Below, in pieces: positions 1 through 7,945 of a stretch of 17,270 nt of DNA (position 1 is the first letter of the stretch; the number at the start of each line of letters is the position of its first letter). The stretch is from Saprospiraceae bacterium (lineage in GTDB: Bacteria > Bacteroidota > Bacteroidia > Chitinophagales > Saprospiraceae), in contig JAEUUM010000067.1 in the NCBI GenBank assembly GCA_016787375.1, positions 1 through 17,270 on the forward strand, given 5' to 3'. Position numbers and translations under genes: made by a program. The notes beneath the pieces were generated by a model. The model was not told the DNA's origin. It saw nothing but the letters and a program-made list of their open reading frames with translations, and made no database searches.

Positions 1-131
1 ATACCAAAAACATCAAAATTAAAGCTTTTGTATCAACATCATTTGCCGGAACTACTCCAGTGAAGGTAAATGCAAATCAAGGATTAACAGTTAAGATGGG
101 AGCTAAAGCTAAAGTGATGTCAAAACTATAA
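1..131 (+). CDS. C-terminal end of an unidentified protein (5' truncated)
   Basis: An open frame runs from the window edge (first full codon at base 3) to a TAA at 129-131, giving 42 visible residues. The visible tail is rich in Lys, Val, Thr and small residues and ends in VKMGAKAKVMSKL, which suggests beta-strand-forming surface sequence. No recognisable domain is visible and it lacks the usual T9SS ending. The stop lies only four bases before the ATG of the DUF5723-like gene, so the two are very likely cotranscribed. That the frame is coding is inferred from its openness and the operon-like spacing. Function cannot be assigned from this fragment. Confidence 0.55.
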   Translation, partial: TKNIKIKAFVSTSFAGTTPVKVNANQGLTVKMGAKAKVMSKL

Positions 132-135
132 ATTA

Positions 136-1452
136 ATGAAAAGGATTTTATTAAAAGCATTTATACTTTTTCTGGCTTTGCCTAATGCTATTTGCCAGTC
201 ACCCCATCAGCAGCTATTGGATGACCGGGAGGGAAATACATTTTACCTAATGTCAGACTTACTGCCTCAGAGACAAATAAGTTTACTCACTGGTCAATAT
301 TCTTTAGGCTTGTTTAACGATGGACCAAAATACAATGAAATAATCAAAAGTGAACAAGACAATTTACTCGAGATTGATGCCAATAAAGTATATGGTGAAT
401 TAAAAGATAAAAATTTACTTTCAATTGAAAGTGAAATAAAAACCCTTGGAATTGGATTCAGATTAGGAAAGTTAGGCATAGGATTCCAGCACAGCATACT
501 GGCATGTAATTACCTTACTTATACCAAAGAACTTTTTGGTACCTTGTTTTTGGGAAATGCTCAATATATCGGTAAAACAGTTTCACTTTCACCGGATTTG
601 TATACCTCTTTGTATAATTCGTTCGGATTTGGTGTGGCCGCAGAATTAGGTAGGACCAAAATAGCCGGTAGATTAAATCTCCTAACAGGCATTGCTGGGG
701 CCCAGACTATGCGCTCAAAACTTGATTTATACACTGACCCTGATTATTACCAGCTCAAGCTCACCACCGATTATGAAATTGGAACCAGTGGAATATTAAA
801 TTTAGATAGTTTACGCACACAAAATTTTTTATCCAGTACCAGTGATTATAAAGCTTCTGACTTTTTTACTTCAAATTTTGGTGTATCCCTCGATTTTGCG
901 GTGCACTCTCAACTTTCAAGTAATTTGAGCACAGGTATAGCCGTCAAAAGATTGGGTTATATCAATTTTACAGAAAATGCTAAAATTTACACGTCTAAAA
1001 AAGAGATTAATTATGATGGTTTGGATTTGGGAAAATTCATTGCAGAAGATTCGGTAGCCATTGAGGGTTTACTTGATTCTTTAAAAGATTTGATCAAATT
1101 CGACAATCGCGCTTCTTCTTTTAAAATGAAATTGGCCCCGGAATTTCAAATATATGCCAAGTACTATTTAACAGATAAATTTAGTTTATATGGCAGTTTG
1201 TATTATTCTTCTTTACCAAGCAGCAACATCTTAGCTGCAAGTGCGGGTGTTAATTTTAAGCCAGTATCCATTATAAGTCTTGGGAGCAACATTACTTATC
1301 TTTCAGGCTCCTCTGTTAATCTAGGCCTACATGCATTGGTTAATATTTGGAAGCTATCCATACATGTAGGTTCAGATAATATATTTGCAGTCATCAATCC
1401 AAAAAACACTAACTTTACAACAGCCTATGCTGGTGTTAGATGGAATTTATAA
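136..1452 (+). CDS. DUF5723-like outer-membrane beta-barrel protein
   Basis: The 438-residue product begins with a clear signal peptide (basic MKR, hydrophobic core to about residue 18, likely cleavage near ICQ at 19-21). The rest consists of alternating aromatic and glycine-rich beta strands such as LGIGFRLGKLGIGFQ and FGFGVAAELG. It closes with strands ending in AYAGVRWNL, a terminal pattern typical of outer-membrane barrels. The length, the early LLPQRQISLLTGQYSLG segment and the repeated barrel strands resemble the DUF5723 family of Bacteroidota, whose members have no established function. The gene follows the truncated upstream gene by four bases and precedes the esterase by 18 bases, so these form one operon. 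The barrel assignment is fairly secure; the family name is from recall and needs a profile search. Transport or adhesion are both possible roles. Confidence 0.65.
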   Translation: MKRILLKAFILFLALPNAICQSPHQQLLDDREGNTFYLMSDLLPQRQISLLTGQYSLGLFNDGPKYNEIIKSEQDNLLEIDANKVYGELKDKNLLSIESEIKTLGIGFRLGKLGIGFQHSILACNYLTYTKELFGTLFLGNAQYIGKTVSLSPDLYTSLYNSFGFGVAAELGRTKIAGRLNLLTGIAGAQTMRSKLDLYTDPDYYQLKLTTDYEIGTSGILNLDSLRTQNFLSSTSDYKASDFFTSNFGVSLDFAVHSQLSSNLSTGIAVKRLGYINFTENAKIYTSKKEINYDGLDLGKFIAEDSVAIEGLLDSLKDLIKFDNRASSFKMKLAPEFQIYAKYYLTDKFSLYGSLYYSSLPSSNILAASAGVNFKPVSIISLGSNITYLSGSSVNLGLHALVNIWKLSIHVGSDNIFAVINPKNTNFTTAYAGVRWNL

Positions 1453-1470
1453 CCCACAAAAACTTAATTT

Positions 1471-2703
1471 ATGAAGTATTTTTACAGCATTTTAATCCTT
1501 TTTTCATTTGCTTTGTCGGTTCAAGGACAAAACAAAGCCTCTGGTTGTAATGGCCAAAGGTATATTTTTGATATATTTCCAAATGTTACAAAAACAACCG
1601 TTACCTACGCTACTAACGTAAATACACTTGGACAAAACCAAGCTTTAAAAATGGATGTCTATACGCCTGACGGAGATACATCTACATCGAGACCGGTAAT
1701 TATCTGGGCTTATGGGGGCAGTTTTATAACGGGTAAGAGATCAGACATGGAGAATTATTGCATTACTTTTGCAAAAAAAGGATATGTGACAGCAACCATT
1801 GATTACAGACTTTGGCCATTATTGGTCAAGGGCTTCCCAACTGGCGAACAAATACTGGATGTTGTGGTTCAAGCCGTAAGTGATATGAAAGGTTCTGTGA
1901 GGTATTTCAGAAAAGATGCTGATCAGACCAACCAGTTTAAAATTGATCCTGCCAGAATCATTGTAGGCGGTATTTCAGCAGGAGCAATAACCGCTTTACA
2001 TGCAGCAAATCTGGATGATCAAGATGTTCTTTCGCCTTTTATTCAGAACGCAGTTGACAACAATGGGGGTATCAATGGCAATACTGGTGATTCTCTAATG
2101 CTCACTTACCCTTCAAATGTGCTATCGGTAATCAATTTATCGGGGGGATTGTATGATGCCGATTGGCTTGATGCTAATTCTCCACCTTTTGTCAGCTATC
2201 ATGGCGATGCTGATGCAACCGTACCCTACACAAGTGGTATTGCAAACGGTTTATTATACATTGAAGGTAGTAAACTGCTTAAAGACAGGTCCGATGCAAT
2301 CGGTTTGAGCAATTATTTGGTTACTGTACCCGGCGGCGGTCACACTGATATCTACACAGATGCAAAATTTGGCACATATCTGGCTGAATTTTCATTAAAC
2401 ACAGTATTGTTTATGGAAGATTTGTTATGCGGAGCAACATCTACAAAAGAGCCTGTTGTGACCAATGAAATCATTGCGAAACCGAATCCTGCAAAATATG
2501 ATGTTAATTTGGAAATGCCAGATCAAAGTTCATATAATGTACAAATCATCAATGCAATGGGTCAAACAACCAAAACTTATGAAGTACTTAATACCAATCA
2601 ACTTACCATTAACAGAGATGGTGTATCAAATGGAATGTATTTTATCAAAATAGAAGACAAGACCAACAACAAGCACTACATCTCAAGGGTCGTTTTCTAT
2701 TGA
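1471..2703 (+). CDS. Secreted alpha/beta-hydrolase (carboxylesterase-like) with T9SS type A sorting domain
   Basis: The 410-residue protein has an N-terminal signal peptide (cleavage near residue 20, VQGQ) and an alpha/beta-hydrolase body. The oxyanion-hole strand is IIWAYGGSF (77-85), where YGG replaces the usual HGG. The nucleophile elbow is GGISAGA (166-172) with Ser169. The acid is probably Asp248 in HGDADATVPY (244-253), and the base His291 follows PGGG. Residues about 335-410 form a T9SS type A C-terminal domain: a KPNPAKYDV start, an INAMGQ strand, then GVSNGMYFIKIE and RVVFY. By family knowledge it would hydrolyse carboxyl esters and be exported across the outer membrane, then attached to the surface or released. 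The substrate is unknown; a type B carboxylesterase/lipase or a feruloyl-esterase-like role is possible. It is the last gene of its operon, followed by a strong hairpin. Confidence 0.85.
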   Translation: MKYFYSILILFSFALSVQGQNKASGCNGQRYIFDIFPNVTKTTVTYATNVNTLGQNQALKMDVYTPDGDTSTSRPVIIWAYGGSFITGKRSDMENYCITFAKKGYVTATIDYRLWPLLVKGFPTGEQILDVVVQAVSDMKGSVRYFRKDADQTNQFKIDPARIIVGGISAGAITALHAANLDDQDVLSPFIQNAVDNNGGINGNTGDSLMLTYPSNVLSVINLSGGLYDADWLDANSPPFVSYHGDADATVPYTSGIANGLLYIEGSKLLKDRSDAIGLSNYLVTVPGGGHTDIYTDAKFGTYLAEFSLNTVLFMEDLLCGATSTKEPVVTNEIIAKPNPAKYDVNLEMPDQSSYNVQIINAMGQTTKTYEVLNTNQLTINRDGVSNGMYFIKIEDKTNNKHYISRVVFY

Positions 2704-2745
2704 AAGAATGAATTAAATATACCATTTCAAAAGTATTCTCCAAAA

Positions 2746-2790
2746 AGCGCCGGAATATTATCAAAGAATTTTCCGGCGCTCTTTATTTGA
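2746..2790 (+). terminator. Intrinsic terminator after the esterase gene
   Basis: A perfect 10-bp inverted repeat (AGCGCCGGAA at 2746-2755, TTCCGGCGCT at 2771-2780) encloses a 15-base loop and is followed by the T-rich CTTTATTTG. It is preceded by five A residues. It sits 43 bases after the esterase stop and separates that operon from the nitroreductase gene, whose start is 27 bases beyond the hairpin. Confidence 0.8.
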
Positions 2791-2806
2791 AGAAAATTTT
2801 CAAAAT

Positions 2807-3379
2807 ATGAGCACAGAATTTATTGATCAATTAATAAGATCCAGAAGATCTGTTTTTCCAGAAATGTATGATGATAAAGTCATAGAAGATGATATAATTA
2901 TGAATATCATAGAAAACGCAACATGGGCACCAAATCATAAATTAACAGAACCTTGGCGTTTTAAAATATTTAAAGGGCACGGACTAAAACTTTTATCTGA
3001 TTATCTAGGAGAATATTACAAGGAACACACTTCACCTGAAAATTACTCGGAATTCAAGCATAAAAAAACAATTGAGAAACCACTGAAATGTGGCTGCATT
3101 GTTGCAGTTTGTTTTCAAAAGGATCCTCAAAACAGAGTGCCTGAGGAAGAGGAACTGATAGCTATGGGTGCAGCAATTCAGAATTTTTGGTTGACATGCA
3201 CCTCCTATGGTATTGGATGCTATTTAAGCACTCCTGAAGCGATCCGAAATATTAACAAAATTACTCCTTTACAACAGGGAGAAAGGTGCATAGGTTTATT
3301 TTATATGGGGTGGAAAAAGCCGGGAGAACTATTGGGCAAACGCACAGATTTGAGCTCAAAGATCACAACCATAAGCTAA
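2807..3379 (+). CDS. Small nitroreductase family FMN oxidoreductase (YdjA-like)
   Basis: The 190-residue protein matches the compact nitroreductase fold. An N-terminal RSRRSV segment (11-16) is the usual FMN phosphate-binding stretch, and ATWAPNHKLTEPWRF (38-52) is the characteristic strand and loop. GAAIQNFWLTCTSYGIGCYLSTP (121-143) is the conserved helix and FMN-contacting region, and a GLFYMGW strand lies near the end. Length and layout resemble Escherichia coli YdjA (about 183 residues) more than the longer NfsB type. Such enzymes bind FMN as homodimers and use NAD(P)H to reduce nitroaromatics, quinones or other acceptors; the physiological substrate is usually unknown. A cysteine cluster, CGCIVAVC (95-102), is present and unexplained. 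There is no signal peptide, so it should be cytoplasmic. The gene sits between a terminator and the hppA promoter and is probably monocistronic. Confidence 0.88.
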   Translation: MSTEFIDQLIRSRRSVFPEMYDDKVIEDDIIMNIIENATWAPNHKLTEPWRFKIFKGHGLKLLSDYLGEYYKEHTSPENYSEFKHKKTIEKPLKCGCIVAVCFQKDPQNRVPEEEELIAMGAAIQNFWLTCTSYGIGCYLSTPEAIRNINKITPLQQGERCIGLFYMGWKKPGELLGKRTDLSSKITTIS

Positions 3380-3392
3380 AACGCCCAATCAA

Positions 3393-3423
3393 TTGGTATT
3401 TTACAAAAATTAGTTTAGTTTTG
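3393..3423 (+). promoter_or_regulatory. Bacteroidota-type promoter for hppA
   Basis: TTG at 3393-3395 lies 20 bases before TAGTTTTG at 3416-3423. This matches the Bacteroidota -33/-7 consensus (TTG, 19-21 bases, TAnnTTTG) exactly. Transcription would begin around 3430, giving a leader of about 42 bases before the ATG at 3472. The leader is A-rich and has no Shine-Dalgarno sequence, as expected in this phylum. Confidence 0.6.
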
Positions 3424-3471
3424 CACGCAATTTAAAAAGATCATAAATTTAATAAAGACAAACAAACCATT

Positions 3472-5718
3472 ATGGAATCATTAGTTTATTTATTACCATT
3501 ATTTGGCGTTCTTGGTCTCGTCTATATGTTTTTCTTATTTGGATGGGTAAGCAAACAAGATGCAGGAAATGACAAAATGCAAGGTATATCAACGCACATT
3601 GCTGAAGGAGCAATGGCATTTCTGAAGGCAGAATACAGAGTACTTTCCATTTTTGTTGTACTCGCAGGTATATGCCTTGGCATTCTATCACAGATGGTAT
3701 CGACCTCTCATTGGTTTATTGTTATAGCATTTGTTATTGGCGCTATATTTTCAGCCACTGCCGGTAACATTGGAATGAGAATTGCCACAAAGGCCAATGT
3801 AAGAACAACTCAAGCCGCGAGAACAAGTCTTTCATCTGCTTTGAATGTGTCATTTAAAGGGGGTGCTGTTATGGGACTTGGTGTTGCGGGTCTCGCAGTA
3901 TTTGGACTCAGTGCCTTATTTGCGTTTTTGTTTTTCTGGCTTGGACAAGGAACATGGCCTGGTTATGATAAAATGTCTACAATATTGGAGGCATTGGCAG
4001 GTTTTTCATTGGGTGCAGAGTCAATCGCACTTTTCGCCAGAGTAGGTGGCGGAATATATACCAAAGCAGCTGATGTTGGTGCTGACCTTGTAGGTAAAGT
4101 CGAAGCCGGCATACCTGAAGATGATCCGAGAAATCCGGCGACAATCGCAGATAACGTAGGTGATAACGTAGGTGATGTTGCAGGTATGGGTGCCGACCTC
4201 TTTGGCTCATATGTTGCCACAGTACTTGCCTCAATGGTACTCGGTAACTACGTAATAAAAGATATGGGAGGTAATATTACAGATAATTTTGGCGGAATGG
4301 GGCCAATCTTATTACCAATTGTTTTAGCAGGAGTTGGAATAATCTTTTCTATCATCGGAACATTCTTTGTGCGAGTAAATGACAATGGTGCTGATGAGGG
4401 ATCTGTACAAAAGGCCCTTAATATGGGTAATTGGTCATCATTGATTATGACACTTATATCAGCATTTTTCATCATTAAATGGATGCTTCCTGCAGAAATG
4501 ACGATGAATATTTTTGACAATGGTGCTTTTACACCAATCATGGTTAGTTCGATGAATGTGTTTTACGCAGTTATCATTGGTCTAATTGTTGGAGCAGTTA
4601 TTTCATCAATCACAGAATACTACACCGGACTTGGTAAGAAACCAGTAATGGATATTGTAAAACAATCAGCAACCGGTGCAGCTACAAACATCATTGCAGG
4701 ACTTGCAACAGGTATGATGTCTACAGCGTTTCCGGTAATTCTTTTTGCCGGAGCAATCTGGGGAGCATACTCTTTTGCTGGCTTCTATGGTGTGGCAATC
4801 GCTGCAAGTGCAATGATGGCAACAACTGCCATGCAGTTAGCTATTGATGCTTTTGGCCCGATTGCAGATAACGCAGGTGGAATCGCTGAAATGAGTGAGC
4901 TCCCAAAAGAAGTGAGACATCGTACAGATATACTGGATTCAGTTGGAAATACAACGGCCGCAATTGGTAAAGGGTTTGCAATTGCTTCTGCTGCTTTAAC
5001 AGCATTGGCGTTATTTGCAGCTTACGTTACCTTTACGGGTATCCAAGGTATTAATATCTTCAACGCAAAGGTATTGGCAGCTTTATTCATTGGTGGTATG
5101 ATCCCGGTTGTATTCTCAGCTCTTGCTATGAGTGCTGTTGGTAGGGCAGCTATGGATATGGTGAATGAAGTAAGAAGACAGTTTAGAGAAATACCTGGAA
5201 TTCTAGAAGGTACCGGTAAGCCAGAATATGGTAAATGCGTTGAAATTTCAACAAAAGCCGCTCTTCGTGAAATGTTGCTGCCAGGAGCCATCACAATTAT
5301 AACTCCAATAATTATTGGTTTTATAATGGGACCGGAAGCGTTGGGTGGTTATATGGCAGGAGTTACCGTTTCAGGAGTAATGTGGGCTATTTTCCAATCA
5401 AATGCAGGTGGCGCATGGGATAATGCAAAAAAATCATTCGAAAAGGGTGTCGAGATCAATGGTAAAATGGAATACAAAGGCTCTGATGCTCACAAAGCAG
5501 CAGTAACCGGAGATACGGTAGGTGATCCTTTTAAGGATACATCTGGTCCTTCAATGAATATTCTTATTAAATTAACTTGTTTGGTTGGACTTGCTATCGC
5601 ACCGATACTCGGGGAAAGGGCAGGACACGTTCATACAAAAAATGAAGGAATAGATAAAACAGAGAATTCAATTGGACTTAACACAACCGTGAACAAAGAA
5701 GTTTATAAATTAAAATAG
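3472..5718 (+). CDS. hppA: Membrane-bound ion-pumping pyrophosphatase, K+-dependent type
   Basis: The 748-residue, about 16-helix integral membrane protein couples pyrophosphate hydrolysis to H+ or Na+ export. The signature motifs are present: [15 protein letters not shown] (41-55), [22 protein letters not shown] (201-222), [21 protein letters not shown] (227-247), and [15 protein letters not shown] (about 680-694). These supply the Asp and Lys residues that bind Mg-pyrophosphate. [10 protein letters not shown] (492-501) has Ala496 where K+-independent enzymes have Lys, so the enzyme should need K+. The glutamate used for ion selectivity in helix 6 is absent from both usual places (Gly245, Ala249). 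Helix 5 instead carries Glu183 (LGAESIALF), where most relatives have Ser. About 30 mostly polar residues extend beyond the last helix. The gene has its own promoter and terminator. Identity is certain; the pumped ion is inferred. Confidence 0.97.
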   Translation: MESLVYLLPLFGVLGLVYMFFLFGWVSKQDAGNDKMQGISTHIAEGAMAFLKAEYRVLSIFVVLAGICLGILSQMVSTSHWFIVIAFVIGAIFSATAGNIGMRIATKANVRTTQAARTSLSSALNVSFKGGAVMGLGVAGLAVFGLSALFAFLFFWLGQGTWPGYDKMSTILEALAGFSLGAESIALFARVGGGIYTKAADVGADLVGKVEAGIPEDDPRNPATIADNVGDNVGDVAGMGADLFGSYVATVLASMVLGNYVIKDMGGNITDNFGGMGPILLPIVLAGVGIIFSIIGTFFVRVNDNGADEGSVQKALNMGNWSSLIMTLISAFFIIKWMLPAEMTMNIFDNGAFTPIMVSSMNVFYAVIIGLIVGAVISSITEYYTGLGKKPVMDIVKQSATGAATNIIAGLATGMMSTAFPVILFAGAIWGAYSFAGFYGVAIAASAMMATTAMQLAIDAFGPIADNAGGIAEMSELPKEVRHRTDILDSVGNTTAAIGKGFAIASAALTALALFAAYVTFTGIQGINIFNAKVLAALFIGGMIPVVFSALAMSAVGRAAMDMVNEVRRQFREIPGILEGTGKPEYGKCVEISTKAALREMLLPGAITIITPIIIGFIMGPEALGGYMAGVTVSGVMWAIFQSNAGGAWDNAKKSFEKGVEINGKMEYKGSDAHKAAVTGDTVGDPFKDTSGPSMNILIKLTCLVGLAIAPILGERAGHVHTKNEGIDKTENSIGLNTTVNKEVYKLK

Positions 5719-5740
5719 AATTTATTTTAAAGCCATAAAT

Positions 5741-5778
5741 AAAAAAGCTCCTTTGCTATAGCAGAGGAGCTTTTTTTG
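5741..5778 (+). terminator. Strong intrinsic terminator after hppA
   Basis: An 11-bp stem (5746-5756 with 5761-5771, one G.U pair) closes on the loop TATA and is followed by seven T residues. Six A residues lead into the left arm, so it could act in both directions. It lies 23 bases after the hppA stop. Its T tract also supplies the upstream element of the next gene's promoter. Confidence 0.88.
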
Positions 5779-5806
5779 TTTGTTTAAAGAAAGGTCACTA
5801 TATTTG
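5775..5806 (+). promoter_or_regulatory. Bacteroidota-type promoter for the metalloprotease gene
   Basis: TTTG at 5775-5778 lies exactly 20 bases before TATATTTG at 5799-5806, a full match to the Bacteroidota -33/-7 consensus. The -33 element is made from the end of the hppA terminator's T tract. Transcription would start near 5813, with a leader of about 45 bases before the ATG at 5858. Confidence 0.6.
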
Positions 5807-5857
5807 TTTATTCTCAAGATGCAAGCATTCTGCATAACCCCAAAGTAATCCTGCTCT

Positions 5858-7648
5858 ATGAAAAACCACTCCAAATCTGCCCTATCAATTTTGTTTTTAC
5901 TCATTAGCTTTCACGCTCAATCCACCATTATTATTCCTTTTCTTAATTTAGGGGACGTAATGAAAAACTCAGATTTAGTAGTTTACGGGGAGGTAGTGGG
6001 TAAAAGTTTCATTGAAATGAATGGAAGTATAAATGAGCGTTTTCAAATTAAATCTGTTCTCAATATTAAAGGAAATACGACAATTGGAACCATCTTAAAT
6101 GTTAAAAATTATCATGTTTATGAACAGGATCGCGAGGCAAAGGTGTGGGGTGACCTTTCTCTTGATGTAGATAAAAGATACCTTCTTTTTTTGAAGGAGA
6201 GTAATATTTCAGGTGTTTATATTGCCCAATGTTTGTCTTATTATTGCTTTGAAGAGCTCGAAATAGATAATGAACAGTATCTTGTACCGACTGATGAAGG
6301 CAGACAAATTCATTTGGCAGTAAGACCCGACGGTAACCATGCAGATGAAATAAAAACTTACAAAAAATCCGATTTGCTTAAATATCTATCATTTATCAAT
6401 AACAACTCAGGTGTTTGGAATAAAAATGATAAATTATTGTCCGTACCAAATGATGTAAATGAAAAAATAATGAACAGGGTGAACCCTCCTTCGCATTGTA
6501 CTTTTTTGTTTACATCAGAACCTTGGTCCAGATGGACAGGATTTAAGTCGCAAACCTTGCCTGTCAGATACCAATCAGGAGGCGATAATGCATGCAGTAA
6601 TGCCATTACCTACACACAGGATGCTGTAACTGAGTTGAATAGCAATTATACCGGAATAGCGCTTACCAATTCCGGACCATTTTCAGGTTACACCCCTAAT
6701 TGTAGCGGCGGTAATGCTTATGGTGGAAATTTTACTGCTTATTGCAATGCAAATTTAGGAGGTAGCAGGAATGTTTGCTTAATATACAATGACCCATGCA
6801 GTGAAATTCCAGACCTAGTGGGCTGTGGGGGTACCCTTGCTATTGGAGGGCATTATACCATCGGCACAACTCATAATCATCAGGGAAAAATATGGAATAG
6901 TGCAGGATATGGTTTTGTTGTCGTGAATAATAATACGGGTACTTGTTATTGTTCAGTAGGGACTTACCAAATAATGATTGAGCACGAACTTACCCACACA
7001 CTGGGAATTGGACACATTGATCCAGGAGCTGGAGTTGCCAACATGAACCCTAGTTGCTGTAACACCATTCAACAATTGGATGTTGACTGCTTGACCTATA
7101 CATATCCTTTGAACCTGCCTGTTACATTAAGTTCATTTTATGGCTCACTTGAAAATGAATACATATTCTTAAGTTGGGAAACAGCAGAAGAACTAAATAA
7201 TAAAAGCTACATTATTGAACAGAGTTCAGATGCCATTAACTTTAATGAAGCCAAGCAAATAATCGCACAAGGCACCACACATCAAAAAAGCTTATACAAT
7301 GTTAGCATTCCGGCAATGAAAGGAGAAAACTACATACGATTGGCACAAATAGATTTTGACAATACCAAAACGTATATAGGCGATTTGTTATCATTCAGAA
7401 ATGAAGGGTCGAGTAAAACTTTGATAAGTGCTTATTATTCTTCACAACAATTGCATGTATCATTACCAAGTGAAGTTGTTGAAGATTGTACAGTTATAAA
7501 TATCTATAATACTATTGGAAGACTTATGAATTCTTTTTCAAATCATGAAACGCAAAATTTAGTTCTTGACGTTTCAAACCTTCCTACAGGTGTTTACTTT
7601 TTGAATATTCCGGGGCAACCAATCTTAAGATTTTTTAAGGATAATTAA
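5858..7648 (+). CDS. Secreted zinc metalloprotease (HExxHxxGxxH) with T9SS type A sorting domain
   Basis: The 596-residue protein starts with a signal peptide (hydrophobic core about 8-18, cleavage near HAQS). Residues about 30-150 form a beta-rich domain (SDLVVYGEVVGKS, then a CLSYYC pair and a PTDEG strand) resembling the NTR/TIMP-like OB-fold often placed before Bacteroidota proteases. This resemblance is by eye only. The catalytic part has HELTHTLGIGH at 376-386, the metzincin zinc site with Glu377 as the base. A possible Met-turn (VANMNPSC) follows. Many cysteines suggest disulfides. From about residue 420, LPVTLSSFYG...LSWETAEELNNKSYIIEQSSDAINF is the common Bacteroidota module before a sorting domain. 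The end (VINIYNTIGRLMNSF, LPTGVYFLNI, LRFFKDN) is a T9SS type A signal. It should therefore be an exported protease. Its promoter overlaps the hppA terminator. Substrate is unknown. Confidence 0.87.
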   Translation: MKNHSKSALSILFLLISFHAQSTIIIPFLNLGDVMKNSDLVVYGEVVGKSFIEMNGSINERFQIKSVLNIKGNTTIGTILNVKNYHVYEQDREAKVWGDLSLDVDKRYLLFLKESNISGVYIAQCLSYYCFEELEIDNEQYLVPTDEGRQIHLAVRPDGNHADEIKTYKKSDLLKYLSFINNNSGVWNKNDKLLSVPNDVNEKIMNRVNPPSHCTFLFTSEPWSRWTGFKSQTLPVRYQSGGDNACSNAITYTQDAVTELNSNYTGIALTNSGPFSGYTPNCSGGNAYGGNFTAYCNANLGGSRNVCLIYNDPCSEIPDLVGCGGTLAIGGHYTIGTTHNHQGKIWNSAGYGFVVVNNNTGTCYCSVGTYQIMIEHELTHTLGIGHIDPGAGVANMNPSCCNTIQQLDVDCLTYTYPLNLPVTLSSFYGSLENEYIFLSWETAEELNNKSYIIEQSSDAINFNEAKQIIAQGTTHQKSLYNVSIPAMKGENYIRLAQIDFDNTKTYIGDLLSFRNEGSSKTLISAYYSSQQLHVSLPSEVVEDCTVINIYNTIGRLMNSFSNHETQNLVLDVSNLPTGVYFLNIPGQPILRFFKDN

Positions 7649-7707
7649 TCTTGGGCTCATTCTGTTGATTGAGTAATGATATTCTGGGGAGAAAATTGCT
7701 CAACGAG

Positions 7708-7944
7708 CTAGGTCACTTGTCCTTGACTTCTTTTAAAAAACCTTTTTACAATAACTATTATCATTAAAACCCAAGGAGACCCATGCAACAAAAGATCACC
7801 CCAGTCAATTATTTTCATTCCATTTGCCCCTCCAATAAGCCATTTTAGTTTTCCCCAAATATGTGGCTCAGGTAAAAATGGAGCCAACCCAATGGTTAAA
7901 CAAGCCAAAGCGATCATCTTCCAATCGTCAAATATTGATTTCAT
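7708..7944 (-). CDS. Small conserved two-helix membrane protein
   Basis: The 78-residue product has two predicted membrane helices, about residues 9-24 and 55-67. They are joined by the segment PEPHIWGKLKWLIGGANGMKIIDWGDLLLHG and followed by a basic tail (KRFFKRSQGQ). I recall similar short proteins in other Bacteroidota that are sometimes labelled RND transporter, a label not justified by such a small protein. The conserved-looking Trp, Gly, Pro and His residues lie between the helices. Its start is one base after the stop of the desaturase-family gene, so the two are translationally coupled and probably work together. It may be an accessory subunit of that enzyme; this is inference from position only. 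No strong terminator hairpin is visible in the 59 bases between it and the convergent protease gene. Confidence 0.75.
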   Translation of the reverse strand: MKSIFDDWKMIALACLTIGLAPFLPEPHIWGKLKWLIGGANGMKIIDWGDLLLHGSPWVLMIIVIVKRFFKRSQGQVT

Positions 7945-7945
7945 T

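Noticed and set aside
2782..2789. TTTATTTG as a -7 element for the nitroreductase gene
   Set aside because: It has one mismatch to TAnnTTTG and no TTG at the expected distance; it may be just the terminator's T-rich tail.
3963..4541. Long antisense frames within hppA
   Set aside because: They are opposite a highly conserved membrane protein and show no domain, signal or start context; they are by-products of its codon pattern.
5722..5904. Minus-strand frame of 60 codons between hppA and the protease gene
   Set aside because: It runs through a terminator and a promoter and into the protease start, with no recognisable content.
7649..7707. Possible bidirectional terminator between the protease gene and the desaturase operon
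   Set aside because: Only short four-base inverted matches (such as GCTC-AAC-GAGC) are present without a T tract; too weak to call.
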